Shown here: in pieces, positions 1 through 12,089 of the stretch
How positions within the stretch are numbered: position 1 is the stretch's first letter
Layout: every line of letters starts with the position of its first letter
Assembly: GCF_032884065.1 (NCBI RefSeq)
Contig: NC_088866.1
Span: 27,906,440-27,970,439, forward strand
Direction: 5' to 3'
Length of the DNA stretch: 64,000 nucleotides
Source of the DNA: Artemia franciscana
Taxonomy: Eukaryota > Arthropoda > Branchiopoda > Anostraca > Artemiidae
The notes under the pieces: generated by a model
Seen by the model: the letters and a program-made list of their open reading frames with translations, nothing else
What the model was told of the DNA's origin: nothing
Database searches by the model: none
Program-made: the position numbers and the translations under genes

Positions 1-1565
1 GTTTCAAGTTCTTGTCTTGCATTTTCAAAGTCTTGTGAGATGATATGACAGTCCTTTCCGGTATTACCCATATCTTCCTAGCTATTATCAAAATTAAGAT
101 TGATGCTAGCAAATTTGTGTCTGGTACTATCAAAATATTATCTAGCACAACCAAAATTTTTTGTGACACCAAAATCATACCTGAAAATATGAAATATCTT
201 GGGCTACATTATCAAAATCCTACATGGTATAATGAAAATCCTCTATGATATTATCAAGTTTTGCATAGTATTATCAAAATCATGCAAGTTATTATCAAAA
301 TAATGTATGGTATTATGGAGATTCTACCAGATATTAACAAAATGTATTTTTATGTATATATCAAATCGTGTCTGATATTGTCAAATCTGACATGAAGTTA
401 TATAAATCATGTATACTATTTCCAAATTTTGAATAATACAATCAGATCGTGTCTGTCGTTACGAAGAATATAATAATCTTGCCAAGTATTGCAAAATTCT
501 TGTATGATACTATCAACATCTTGCCTGATATTGCGATATATCTCGCATTACATTATCAAAATCTTGACTGTTTTAATGTGAATCCTTTATAACAGTATCG
601 AAACCATACTTGGTATTATCAAAATCATGCAAGTTATAGAAAAAATCTCACAAGTTATTATCGTTTAATCTTACAAGTTATTAAAAAAAATTTTAAGATA
701 TATCAAAAGCTATCTGCTATTTCCAAAACCTAATATGGTGCTATCAAAATCATACTATCTCTTTATAAGACTTAACATAGTGCTATCAAGATCATGTTTG
801 CTATTATCAAGATTATCAAATCTTGTCAAATATTATAAAAACCTTATTTGATAGTATCAAAGTCTATCACTAAATCTATTACTAAATCCTGTTAAACTCT
901 GCAAAATTTTGTATTTCAGTATCAAAGTCATGTAAGATATTATGAGAATCGTGTCTAGCATTACCTAAATCTCGTTTAAAGTCATTATAGGAAATTTGAC
1001 TGGTTTTAAAAGCATCAAGCTAGGCACTATCCGTATTACTAAAATCTTTTATACTTTTATCAAAATCTTGCACTGCATTATTAGAATTTCATCTGGTATA
1101 ATACGAGTCCTCTGTTGCATTGTCAAAGCTTTACTTGGTATAACCTAAATCATACGAACTATGAATAAACTCTTTTAAATAGTCCCTCAAAAATTCTAGT
1201 TTGTGTGTGCAAGCTTACTTACCCCAAATAAACCTAACTCAAAATCAGTTAACGAAATGTAACCTAAGTAAAAAATCAGTCATGGTGCCATACGTAACTT
1301 TAGAGTTTTTTGTGAGACGTTTTGATTATAGCCTAAAATACTTTTGTATTAGCTTGCAAGATTCAATGATAATACTGTGCATGATTCTGTTTATAAATTG
1401 CAAGATTTTGATGATACTGTGCAAAGTGTTGATAGTATCATAGAGCATTTTCATTATGCCATGTGGGATTTTGATAGTGTAGCACAAGATATTTGATAGT
1501 CTCAGGTGTGATTTTGATAATATCGCACATTTTGGTAATGATTGATAATATTTTGATAATACCAG
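1..1565. repeat. Degenerate AT-rich tandem array, orientation flips near 1200-1330
   Basis: Short units of roughly 27-30 bases built round TATTATCAAAATC and a variable part such as ATGCAAGT recur from base 1 to about 1190. From about 1330 to 1565 the same unit appears as its reverse complement (GATTTTGATAATATC). The units are heavily diverged, so this is an old satellite. Small open frames inside it are products of the repeat and are not supported as genes. Confidence 0.7.
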
Positions 1566-2139
1566 CGAAAATCATTGGAACCGGGGCTGGCACTGGAACG
1601 AAGGTCTAAGGCAGCAGTGTCAGAACTTTAATGGCTGTAAGTGGGGCCAGAAGCGAGGGGAGCTGAATTAGATCTCATTTTATTAAGAAAATGTATAAAA
1701 AATGTCTTAGTAGTGATTAGAGGTCTCATAATTTTCCAGAGAGCCAGTCATTGAGGGTTGGCTTGTAAAAACACAGAACAAGGGATTTAAAGCAGGATTT
1801 TCAAAAAAAAACTTGATGTAGGTCGTCAGAGGATACCAGATGGCCATTCATAGTGAGGAAAGAGGGGAGGAATGGTCATGGCGTATCAAGTTTAGGATTG
1901 CTTGCGACAGGACGAACAAATGGATTGGAAGCATGATTTTTAACAACGAAATACCTCAAAAATATTTTTGGAATGACGAGGGTGTCAGGCGCTGGCATTT
2001 GCAATCCATGGTTTGCCAGTGCGGCATTAATTGGCTTGGACTATTATTTCATGCATCTGAAAGTTAAGGTGAAAGGTATTAAAAGATTTTTCGTGAAAGA
2101 GGTCTAAAATCTAACACCCAGTCAAAGAAACAGAGAATT
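1566..2139. other. Unassigned stretch
   Basis: No convincing gene, RNA or repeat was seen. A 75-codon frame at 1840-2067 shows no recognised motif. Confidence 0.4.
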
Positions 2140-2960
2140 TTCATTATTAGGCCTAAAAAATATCTCTTAATGCGGTTCAAATTTATCTATAACGGTATTA
2201 TACGAAATATGAAGAAAAATATTCTTCAAATGTGTGCTTGTCAACCAGGAATGTTTAGTCTTGGTTCAAAGAAACTATACATTTTCATTAAAACCTCTCG
2301 GAAATATCTCTTAATATGGCTCCCTGTAATGAAAATTCCCCTGGAATTGGTTGATAGGGTTCTTGCCTTTCTTTAATTCATACTTTTTTTGTTTATATTT
2401 TCTGTTATATAAGCTTTTTTTATGTTTTGTTTTTTCTTTTGTTGAGTTTGAACTGCTTTTTGCTGTGAATTGAGGATTTTATAATGTTTGTGATGCCTGG
2501 CCATCAGGAATGCATAGTTTTTGCTCAATGAAGTTTAATATTATCATTTAAACCTCTCGGGAAAATCTCTTAATATGGCTTTAATTTACCTCTAATTGGT
2601 CACTCCCTTGGTGTTCCCACTAAAAGCTCTCAAAAATATATCTTAATGTGGCTTAAAGTTGCCTCTAATGGGATTATGGAAAATACGAAGAAAACTGTTA
2701 TTAGAATATGTGCTTATCAACTAAAAATGGCTAGCCTTTGCTGAAGGAAACGAGGCATTTTAATGAGACCTCTCACAAACATCTCTTAATATGGTATAAA
2801 TTTACTTCTAATAACAACCCTCTCCCTGAACTGAGTCACTTGTCTTTTACCCTCCCTTGAATTTACCTCTAATAAGTCACCCCTTGGGTGTTTCTATTAA
2901 AAGCACTCAAGATATATCTTAATATTATCTAAATTTAACCTTAATAACAATCCTCCCCTA
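2140..2960. repeat. Degenerate tandem repeat, units of about 70-150 bases
   Basis: A core reading approximately CTCTCGGAAATATCTCTTAATATGG, followed by a stretch like AATTTACCTCTAAT, recurs near 2150, 2292, 2549, 2623, 2767 and 2903. Spacing and sequence are irregular, as in an old tandem array. Confidence 0.65.
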
Positions 2961-3039
2961 GAATCGCTTGCTAGGATTCCCGTCTTTCATTAATGCGTCA
3001 TTTTGCTTATATTTTATACTCTATATGCTTTTTCACGTC

Positions 3040-3270
3040 TTGCTTTCACAAGTGTCTTAAAAAAGTCTTGAGATATCTTGAAACACCTCAAACAATGTCT
3101 TGAAGGAAAATATCTTGAAAACCGTCTTGGAATATTGTGAAACGTCTTGAAAAACGTTTTGAACAAAAATATCTTAAGAAATGTCTTGAAATGTCTTGAA
3201 GAAAAGTGTCTTAAAGAACCTGGCAAATTTTCTTGAAATGTCTCAAAAATGTCTTGAAATCCTGAGAAAT
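3040..3270. repeat. ATGTCTTGAAA minisatellite
   Basis: About fifteen imperfect copies of an 11- to 20-base unit with the core GTCTTGAAA run through this stretch. A 95-codon minus-strand frame at 3014-3301, rich in Phe and Lys, is the translation of this repeat. Confidence 0.8.
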
Positions 3271-4444
3271 CCTGAAGTAAAAAATCCCCATTAGGTAACA
3301 ATCACCTGTATCTCTTAGAAAACTTCTCCTATTACGTAACATGCACCGCTTTCCTAAAAAAAAAACAAAAAAAAACACAGTTGTGTCTTCAGGTAATTAT
3401 TGTTAAACTTCATCATCATTTTAACTTACTAAAGTAAGAAAAGAGTAGTGGATAAGGGTTTCGTGGAATCCAAAAAGGGGATACTACTGTCAAAAAGTCT
3501 AAGAACTATGGTTCCAGGGATGTCATCCCTTGCAGTCTCCGAGGCAAGAAATATAAGTTTTGCAACCTTTTCATTGCCTATACACATGACCAATCTCTGA
3601 GAAAGGAAGATATTCAATGCTGGGTGTGCCTTCAGAGGCTAAAGGTATTAAGAAAAACATTCAGATAATAATGGAAGGGGTGCTGCACTAAATCAGAGGA
3701 CACTATTGATATCCAGACTATCAAAGGACATGTTTACAAATGTTGGGAATGGCTAAGGGCATTCATTTGAGAACTTCAGTGCTGCTACTACAGCTGCTAT
3801 TGCACTGCCACTATTTGCAAAGGCAACTGTAATTACTTTTAATCACCTCTACGACCCCTTACGCCTATGGCTGTGACCGAGACTACTTTTAGCCGGAACT
3901 ACTTTCAAAAATGTTGACGTGGCTATTGAAAAAAAAATCTAAACCAACAATGTAATACCTCCTAGGCTGTCAAGAGAACATATCGAAAATTTCTAAGGGA
4001 GTGATGAGAGTGTTGAGTGATGAGAGAAAGTTGAAACTTTCATTGTATGTCGAGAGGGGAATCCTAAAGTGGAGAGGATTGGAGAGTTACAATACACCCC
4101 ATGGCACTATGTATAGAAGGAGCTATCGTAGACACTTTGAACAGGCTCATTTGATTAAAAATTGAAAGGGCTAGTGTTCTTTTTAGCGGCCAAAAGGAAT
4201 AGGAGATTAACCAGCTCCTCCTACATTCATCAGTTTCCCAGACATATCCAATCAAAATTGTAAGTAACTATTCTGTTCAGCCTAGTTGAAAACTACCTGA
4301 AAATCATATCTTTAGAGGATGACAACTTCACCACATAGGAGTGCCATTTTAGGGGCAGGGGTGAGCATTTTCCCTCCCCTGATTTTGTAAGGGGGCCTGA
4401 GCTTCTGTCACAAAGGGTCCTTTGGTTTTTTTTTACTAAATATC
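3271..4444. other. Unassigned stretch
   Basis: No gene, RNA or clear repeat could be supported here. Confidence 0.4.
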
Positions 4445-4648
4445 ATCCACTCTGTCCAATTGCTTGAAAATTACTGCACGCTTATTAACCATTCGCCTAC
4501 TTAAGGTATTATGATATATTAGCATTAGCTAGCATAAAGTAATAATCCGTCCTGTCCAATTGCTTTGAAATTGATGCACACCTGTTAACCTTTAACCTTT
4601 CAATGCTATTATGAGACATTATTATTAGTTAGCATAAAGCCATTATCC
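4445..4648. repeat. Two-copy tandem duplication, period 100
   Basis: TGTCCAATTGCTT starts at 4453 and again at 4553. The text after each copy stays alignable through TTAGCATTAGCTAGCATAAAG and its variant TTAGTTAGCATAAAG. Confidence 0.8.
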
Positions 4649-5579
4649 TAATGGAAACTGGGTCAGGCAAGGGTTGGAATTGGAGTGGAATATTTGTTTA
4701 TGACCTTGTTGATCCAAAATCTTATTTGTTTGTTATCATGAGTTTGACAGGAACTCTAAAGGTGAAATTGGTACCCTTGAAGAAGGAGGAAGAGGTAGAA
4801 AATCAGTCTTCTCTGAGTGGGTAAATTAAGAGGATAAGATACCTTAAACATCATTTTGTAAGCCTCAACGTCGGCTGACTGTCTCAAAGTCAAAGGGTCC
4901 ATTAGTGAATTCTCCAAGGGGACTAATTATCATAGAAACATATTGATTATTTGTTATTTGATTGTGACGTTTGATTGAAAATACAGCTGGAATTGTGTCA
5001 GCAAGTTGTTCTAGTTGATCATGTTGAATTGTGTCGGCAATTGTTCAATGAAAGCGGGTTGATCCACAGGAAATTCGAAGAGCTGTCAAATGGATCAAAT
5101 GACATTTCTTTTGAGGTTATTTTGGAAATTTCGTAGCAGGTAAACTGTAAAATTCTTAGGGACAGTTTAATCCTAAATTTTAAAAAGAAAATTCCGCTCT
5201 GTTTGATCGAAAAAACAATATTTAAACTTTTAAGTGATATAAGTTTCCCTCAAACTAAAAATCTGTATCTTCGGCACAAAACAAAAGAAGTTACAAGGTT
5301 TTCCTAAGATTAAGGTAAACTAGTTTTTTTCGAAACAGGTTTTTTAGTTTAGAATTTGTTAAAAAATGTCCATGTCTAAATGGCATTGCATATACTTATA
5401 ACAAAAAAATCGGTCAAAAAATGAAAAACGGTATGCGTAAGCTGCTCGTGATTCTTTTTTCGAGGAGGCACACTCGTGCCTCTATAAAGAAGCGACACAC
5501 GATAATGTTAAGCGATCTTTGGTTCCAGTGGTCGCAGAGGGATGGGGAGGGATGCATTTCGTAGCCCGAGCTCCAACTA
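4649..5579. other. Unassigned stretch
   Basis: No supported feature was seen. A phrase like TTGAATTGTGTCGGCAA is partly repeated near 4985 and 5025. Confidence 0.35.
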
Positions 5580-5636
5580 AGAAACCTGCAAAATTTCATC
5601 CCCCTCCAACTTTTCCTTCATGGGGAAAATCTGGCC

Positions 5637-6092
5637 GAAAGTTTCGACCCGTCAACCCCAGCCCCCCTTTAACGTTGTCCGATCGGGCTGAAATTCACAA
5701 GTTAAGGTCCCCTAGGGCCCAGAAGCTTATCCGCGATATTTCAGTTTGATCCGATAACTCCTTCCCTGTTTTCCAGAAACCACGCATAGCCACTTAAAAT
5801 TCATTTTCTTTTTTTTCTCGACGCCTACAGAGTCACATCCGACATCGGATCTGGGTATACGAGGACTCATTCGATGCGGAATTCTCCGAGTAAGTGCCCT
5901 TAAAAGTTTCGTAGGAAAATCTTAACCCCCCGAAAGTTTCGACCCCCCAACCCCCCCCCCCCCCTTTTGACGTTGTCCGATCGGGCTGAAATTCACAAGT
6001 TAAGGTCCCCTACGGCCCAGAAGCTTATCCTCGAAATTTCAGCTCGATCCGATAACTCCTTCCCTGTTTTCCAGAAACCACGCATTAGCTAC
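5637..6092. repeat. Two copies of a 160-base repeat, period 295
   Basis: GAAAGTTTCGACCC starts at 5637 and 5932. Both copies continue through TCCGATCGGGCTGAAATTCA to CTTCCCTGTTTTCCAGAAAC. A run of Cs in the second copy is longer than in the first. Short frames here (5519-5749, 5967-6182) share a peptide because they translate the same repeat. Confidence 0.85.
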
Positions 6093-6176
6093 TTAATTAA
6101 CGCATTTCTCTCCATAAGAGCCCATGTTAATTTGAAATTTTTAAAAGTTTTTGAGAAGTTATATTTACACACATGT

Positions 6177-6248
6177 AAGTGATTAGCTCAGTCGGTAGAG
6201 CGTGGGACTTTTAATCCTCTGGTCAAGGGTTCAAGTCCCTTGCGGGCG
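6177..6248 (+). tRNA. tRNA-Lys(TTT)-like sequence with a non-pairing acceptor stem
   Basis: The D arm (GCTC 6186-6189 with GAGC 6198-6201), an anticodon loop CTTTTAA with TTT at 6210-6212, and a T arm (AAGGG/CCCTT around TTCAAGT, 6225-6241) are all present in canonical spacing with a five-base variable loop. The 3' acceptor half (GCGGGCG, 6242-6248) resembles a eukaryotic tRNA-Lys, but the 5' half (6177-6183) cannot pair with it. The anticodon stem also has an end mismatch. This is probably a tRNA pseudogene or a tRNA-derived SINE head rather than a working gene. It lies about 85 bases after the second 5637/5932 repeat copy and is followed by a T run (6250-6257) that could serve as a Pol III stop. 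Confidence 0.55.
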
Positions 6249-6443
6249 ATTTTTTTTAACAACATCAAAATAAAAGTGTATAATTTTGATAACACCTGGA
6301 CAGCTTATCAATTGAGAGATAACAGAATATTAGCTTCTTATGAGCAAAAAAAACATTTCGGTCATTCTATCTATTTTTTTTTTCTATTTTATACAATGAT
6401 TTAAAAGCGGGGGGGGGGGCGGCAGCCACCCAAGTTCCTCTCC

Positions 6444-6472
6444 TAATTCCTGTACGAGGAGTACAGGAATTA
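6444..6472. repeat. Perfect 12-bp hairpin
   Basis: TAATTCCTGTAC (6444-6455) pairs exactly with GTACAGGAATTA (6461-6472) across a 5-base loop. The same AATTCCTGTACG motif recurs in the neighbouring foldback element, so this is probably a rearranged end of that family. Confidence 0.85.
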
Positions 6473-6515
6473 TTAAATTACATCCACCATGGATTGTAGA
6501 AAAATGTACAGAAAC

Positions 6516-6980
6516 AATATGAAAAAAACTTCGTTTTCTTAAAGAGTTAAAGAGGCTGCGTCCCAAAGTCGAACATTAAAACGTACAGGAATTAGAAGAG
6601 GCGGTTGGGGGGCTGCCGCTCCCCAAATCCCCAGCTTTTAAAGACTCTTTTGTACAGGTTTTTTTTGTGGGGGGACTTCATTGTTACTAATTACTAGTTT
6701 CGGCGCAATGGTTCTCCTGTCCTCTTGTGTTTAACATTTTTCGAAGTTATTCCATTATTCATTCATTTCAATTTTTTGTTAATTAAAAGAGGGCCTGTCC
6801 GAAGCCAAGAGCGGGGGGTTAGCAAAAAAACAAAAAACCTGTACAAAAGAGTCTTTAAAAACTGGGGGTTTGGGGGGCGGTAGCCCCCCAACTGCCTCTT
6901 CTAATTCCTGTACGTTTTAAGGTTCGACTTTGGGACGCAGCCTCTTTAACTCTTTATGAAAACGAAGTTTTTTTCATATT
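6516..6980. mobile_element. Foldback (long terminal inverted repeat) element
   Basis: The left arm (about 6516-6663) begins AATATGAAAAAAACTTCG. The right arm (about 6832-6980) is its reverse complement, nearly exact over about 140 bases. Both arms contain TGCGTCCCAAAGTCGAAC or its complement and the phrase CTGTACAAAAGAGTCTTTAA. The roughly 170-base centre is non-coding. Size and structure fit a non-autonomous DNA element of foldback or MITE type. No target duplication was confirmed. Confidence 0.8.
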
Positions 6981-8455
6981 ATTTTTTGTTAAAGTTGCAC
7001 ATCATTTTCTTATGTTTCTTATAATCAGTAGGGTGAAATTTACTTTAAAGTAAATGAAGTGGAAAAAACAAAAAAAAAATATGGAAGCTTGCTGCTTTGG
7101 AAAAATGATTGAATATAACTGACCAGTTTCAAAGATTGTTGTTTGCACATGAGAATCGTCTGCAAAAGAAACACGATAGATAATATAATAAACCACAACT
7201 CTCCAGTCGTGAACTATTGTATGATTTCAAATAATAATAATAAGACCGGATATATTTTAAGCAAATGTTTATGAAATATTGATGGTCCACAAGCTACTTG
7301 AGACATACTTTTGAAGCATGGGACATAATTTTAAGTATGAAAAAATATTATTTCTAAGAACTGAACTTTTCCTGTAGCTATGCCATTCATCTCCCTCAAC
7401 AGGTTTAGTATCCCTTCCCTCTCTTTCCCTAGGAAACAATAGGCAAACACCTTTTGTGGGTCAAAAGACTAGTTAATCTATTGTATTGTTTTGAACAATA
7501 CTAGTAGTACACTGGTAAAATAAAAACCTGTGACTCATTGTGCCAGTGAAGATTAAATATTTCAAAAAAAGTAGCCCTTCATGATAGAGTCATCAAAGTG
7601 TTGAATGCTAATAAAGACAAATATCAAAACTATGAAATGTGGTGACATCATATGAAATTTATGCATGGATTGCCATAAAAGTGAGAACTTAAATGTCTTT
7701 GGAGTACCCAAAAAATTTAAATGCCACAACAGGGATATAACAGAGAAAAAGTTTTCAGAAGAGCTTGTGTTCAAAGAGAACACAAGTCTAAAACACATAG
7801 TTAGTGGTGAGGGCAAGCTTCTGGTTAGGGATCGTGGTAATAGGTTATCAATTGGTAAGTTTTATTAGTAGTTAGTATTAGTATCTGACATTGCTATTGT
7901 GAAAAACTGATGCCTGACATTGAGAAAATCTGACATTGCCAGACATTGCAGAAGAAAAAAGAAAGAAGGAACACTGATGTAACAGTATCATGAGCCATAT
8001 TTTATCTACGTGTCGAAACAGTTACCTATGCAAACATAAAGCAGTATTAGACAATGAGAGTGCAAGTAAAACAAAGCAGCATTTGCGGATAACATCAATA
8101 AGGATCTTCAAGACAAATCGATGAAAAATAAAGTGGCTGTGAACATTGCTAACACCATTGATCTTGTATCATCTGATACAGTTAATTAACCTAATAATAC
8201 CCATGACATAATGCATATTGAGCAAATGGATGAAACCACTTTAAAAATCGTGCATGAATTAAAATTAATTAATGATTTCTCTACTGGTTAAAAACTAAGA
8301 GGAGAGAATAATTACGCTGTCAAGAGTGAATATAATGAAATATATTATGGAAAGATTCACTGATATTATAAATGCGTAATATGGTATGTAATATTATTTC
8401 AATAGAATATTTTAGACCTTTTATAGAGTTAGAGGTATATGAATGAAATTTTCAG
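6981..8455. other. Unassigned stretch
   Basis: AT-rich sequence with no confirmed feature. A 67-codon frame at 7665-7868 ends just past a donor-like GTAAGT (7855-7860) but has no acceptor or recognised motif. An overlapping minus-strand frame is equally long. Confidence 0.35.
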
Positions 8456-10765
8456 TTTTTATGGTACTTTGTATTTACCAAGTGACATACAGCGATCGCA
8501 AATACTGTCGGTCTGTCGATCCCGGTTTTGCTAGTTTGGGCACTTCTAGATAAGCTAGGACAATGACATTTGGCGGGCGCATCAGGGACTAGACCAGATG
8601 AAATGAAAAACAGTCGTTTCTCTGAATCTACCATCTGGGGGGGGGTGGAGGGACGGTTAATTTGGAAAAATGGGAAAAAACAAGGTATTTATTAATTACG
8701 AACGGGTGATTAGATCTTAATAAAATTTGATATTTACAAAGGTATTGTGACTTTGAGCTCTCATTTTAAATTTCGACAGGTTCTGGCGAACATGAGGGGA
8801 GTTGAAATGTGGGAAAACACTTAGAGTTGAGGGATTGAGGGATTGGGATGAAACTTGGTGGAAAAAATAAGTACAAAATCTAGATACCCGACTGACATAA
8901 TCGGACCAGATCCGCTCTCTTTGAGAGAGTGGGAGGGAGTGGGAGGGGGGGTAATCCTGAAAAATTAGAAAAAATTAGGTATTTTTAACTTACGAAGGAG
9001 TCATCAGATCTTAATGAAATTTGACATTTAAAGGACCTTGTACTTCAGATCTCTTATTTTAAATCTCGACCAGATCCAGTGTCATTGGGGGGAGTTTGGG
9101 AGAACTGGAAATCCTGGAAAGCACTTGGAGTAGAGAGTTCAGGATGAAACTTGGTGGAAAAAATAAGTACAAAATCTAGATACGTGACTGACATAATCGG
9201 AATAGATCCGCTCTCTTTGAAGGAGTGGGGGGGGGGAATCCTGCAAAATTTGAAAAAATTAGGTATTTTTAACTTACGAAGGAGTCATCAGATCTTAATG
9301 AAATTTGACATTACGAAGGAACTTGTATTTCAGATCTTTTATTTTAAATTTCGACCAGATTCAGTGTCGTTGGGCGGAGTTTGGGAGAACTGGAAATCTT
9401 GGAAAGCACTTGGAGTAGAGAGTTCGGGATGAAACTTGGTGGAAAGAACAAGCACAAGTCCTAGATACGTGATTGACATATCTGGACCGGATCTGTTCTA
9501 TTTGGGGGAGTTGGGGGAGGCACCTAATTTGGTAACTCAAAAAATTAGAAAAAAGGGAATTTTAACTTACGAACAGATTATAGAATCTTAATGAAATATA
9601 AATTTAGAGAGACCTAGTATCTCAGAACTCTTATTTTAAATCCTGACTGGATCCGGTGGCATTAAGGAGAGCTGGTGGAGGAAACCAGAAATCTTTGAAA
9701 ACGCTTAAAGCGGAGATATCGTGATGATACTTGGTGAGAAGAATAAGCCCAAGTCTTTGATACTTGGTTGACATAACAAGACCAGCTTGGCTCTGTTTGG
9801 GGGAGCTGAGGGGGGGGGGGGAGTTGATTAAAAAAAAATACAAAAAGTTATTTATTTTTATCTTACTAAAGAGAAATTAGACCTTAATGAAATTTGATAT
9901 TTAGAAGGATCTTGTGTCTCAGAGCTCTGGTTTTGAATTCCAACCGGATCTAATGACATTGGTGGAGTTGGAGGGGGAAACTGGAAAGCTTGGAAAACGT
10001 TTAGAGATCCAAAACTAGGTTCGATGAATAAGTCCTAGATACGTCATTGACATAGCCGGACCAGATCCGCTCTCTTTGGGGGAGTTGAGAGGGATTAACT
10101 AGTTTGGGCACTTTCAGATAAGCTAGGATGATGAAAGTTGTGGTGAGTGCGTATCAGGGACCAAAATAGATTAAATTATAAATAGTCTCTTCCCCGATTT
10201 GGCCATCTGAGAGGTGGAGAGAGCGAACAAGATAGTTGAGAAGAATTTTATTTGCCTATAAAATAAATGATTTTTCTTCTTAAGTATGCCTAGTGGTCTA
10301 GGGGTATGTCTCTCACTTAGGATGTGAGAGACGATAGGTTCGAATCCCGGATCACCTCAATTTTTACAGGAATAAGATCCGGAACTAGATACGCGATCAA
10401 TATAGCGATCGCTGAAGGTTGGCAGGTGTAGCATGGACCCGACCAGATTAAATAAGAAATAATCGCTTCCCTGATTTGACCATCTGGGGTGAGTAGCAGG
10501 ACGGTTAGTTTGGAAAAATTAGAAAAAATGAGGTATTTTTAACTTAGGAACTGGTTATTGAATCTTAATGAATTTTGATATTAAGAAGGATCTTGTGTCT
10601 CAGAGCTTTTATTTTAAATCCCTACAGGTTCCAGCGACATTGGGAAGAGTTGGTGGGAGAAATTTGAAATCTTGCAAAACGTTTAGAGTGAAGAGATCGT
10701 AATGAAACTTAGTGAGAAGAAGCTCTTGGCTCTTTCGACCTCGTCACAAGTTCCATATGAGCTAC
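8456..10765 (+). mobile_element. R1 element, copy a: head, about 280-base tandem units, tail
   Basis: The copy starts with TTTTTATGGTACTTTGTATT, a diverged R1 head. The head runs to about 8640 and includes GTCGGTCTGTCGATCCCGG and a GATTTGACCATCTGG-like phrase. About five tandem units follow (roughly 8650-10090), each with TCTTAATGAAATTTGATATT, TTATTTTAAATC, a long G run and GGATGAAACTTGGTGG. Two more partial heads lie at 10095-10220 and 10370-10490. The tail AGCTCTTGGCTCTTTCGACC followed by TCGTCACAAG is at 10720-10750. There is no coding capacity. Confidence 0.75.
10287..10358 (+). tRNA. tRNA-Pro(AGG)-like sequence inside R1 copy a
   Basis: TGGTCTAGGGGTATG matches the D region of eukaryotic tRNA-Pro. 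A perfect anticodon stem (CTCAC/GTGAG) encloses the loop TTAGGAT with anticodon AGG, and a TTCGAAT T-loop is present. The acceptor halves (10287-10293, 10351-10357) do not pair and the T stem has two mismatches, so a working tRNA is unlikely. It sits between two partial R1 heads and may be an inserted tRNA pseudogene or SINE head. Confidence 0.55.
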
Positions 10766-11580
10766 TTTTTTTCAAAGTAAGAAACAGGTGAACGACCTTT
10801 TTCCAGTCAGAAAAATGCGAACTAGAATTTTCTTTTCCTAAAAGTTGAAAATCCCATACATAATTTCTTCAGAACGTTCAAAAGTCTAGAGCCTGTGCAT
10901 AGGATTTTCTGAAAAGTCCGAAACGTAAGAATCGGGCTCCTTTTAATTTAGAGTTAAGTAGATACGAATTGAGATTTTTCAAAGTTAAAAGCAAATTTTA
11001 CAGAATTTTTTCATATATAAGACGCATTACATGGATTTTTAAGGGTATTTAACAAAGTTAGAGAATCAGGTAAATGATTTTTTTTCGAAAAGTCAGAAAT
11101 ATATAAACCAGATTTTTTCTATTTTTCAAAATGTTGAAAAACACACAAACAGTTGGTCTTCAGGAAACTCAAAAGTCAATAACATGTGAACGAGATATTA
11201 AAAAGCTAGAGACGTACGGAACATGATTTATGATTTTTTCTGAGTCAAGGAGAGGTGAATGACATTTTTTCCAAACCCAGAGAAATGTGAACAGAAATTC
11301 TTCTGGATTCAGAAATATTGGAATCATTTTTTTCAAAAGTTCAATAAACACTCACAGATTTGTCAAGTTTATTTTGAAGATGCAGATGAATGATATTTTT
11401 AATGTTTTTCAAAGTCAGAGATAGGTGAAAACAATTTTCGAAAGTTAGAAACATGCGAGCCAGATTTTTTCAAAGAGTAGAGAAATGCAAATAGAATTTC
11501 TTCAGGACATTCTAACCTCAAATACATTTGAATGTAATTTTCAAAAGCTAGTGATGCATATAAAAAATATTTAACAATCA
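10766..11580 (+). repeat. Degenerate 35-40-base array (family R4), forward
   Basis: Irregular units such as TTTTTCAAAGTCAGAGATAG followed by GTGAA, and CAAAAGTTAGAAACATG, recur with strong divergence. The reverse complement of the same vocabulary appears at 12090-12575 and 13360-13640. Minus-strand frames at 11169-11351 and 11399-11581 are repeat translations. Confidence 0.6.
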
Positions 11581-12089
11581 TATTAAGCTTGGTTAAATTT
11601 GGCTACCTTTAACCTCCTTAATGCAAAAAAAAATTGTATTAGGGCAACTTTTAAGTTACCCTAATGCAACCAAAAAAGGTTTTGATGCTAATTATAGCTA
11701 TAGTGGAAGAAATGGCAGCACATGTCTGCCTTTGCTTAAAATCAGATATGCTGTCATCCATCACTATAGCAGAATAGGTGGGAGCCCATAGGGTGGTCAG
11801 TATAAGTCGCCATCTATAGCTGTAAATGAATAGATGGCAGAAGTAGGGATGTAACTCAAAGGCAATTAAAAATATCACAATATTTGACTGTAAATGAATT
11901 GATGGCAGTAGTAAAAACTTGCCCGAACGAAATATAGTCTGATGTTACTTAAACTCCCCGGTTAACACGAAATATTAGCCACTTTTTCATCAAGACAATT
12001 AGATTTGGTTTTATGTTTATTAGGAAAATCCAAAAAATAATATTTTTTGTATAGATATTTTATAGAAGACAAAACTCGGTCATTTATTC
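11581..12089. other. Unique centre between opposed R4 arrays
   Basis: Contains two related phrases (GAATAGATGGCAGAAGTA near 11828 and GAATTGATGGCAGTAGTA near 11897) and no recognised gene. The 75-codon minus-strand frame at 11651-11878 has no known motif. Confidence 0.35.

Noticed and set aside
3014-3301. A 95-codon minus-strand frame rich in Phe and Lys
   Set aside because: It is the translation of the GTCTTGAAA minisatellite; the peptide repeats because the DNA does.
7665-7868. A 67-codon frame with a donor-like GTAAGT near its end
   Set aside because: A stop lies just upstream, no acceptor is visible, and the minus strand is open over the same bases. RNA evidence would be needed.
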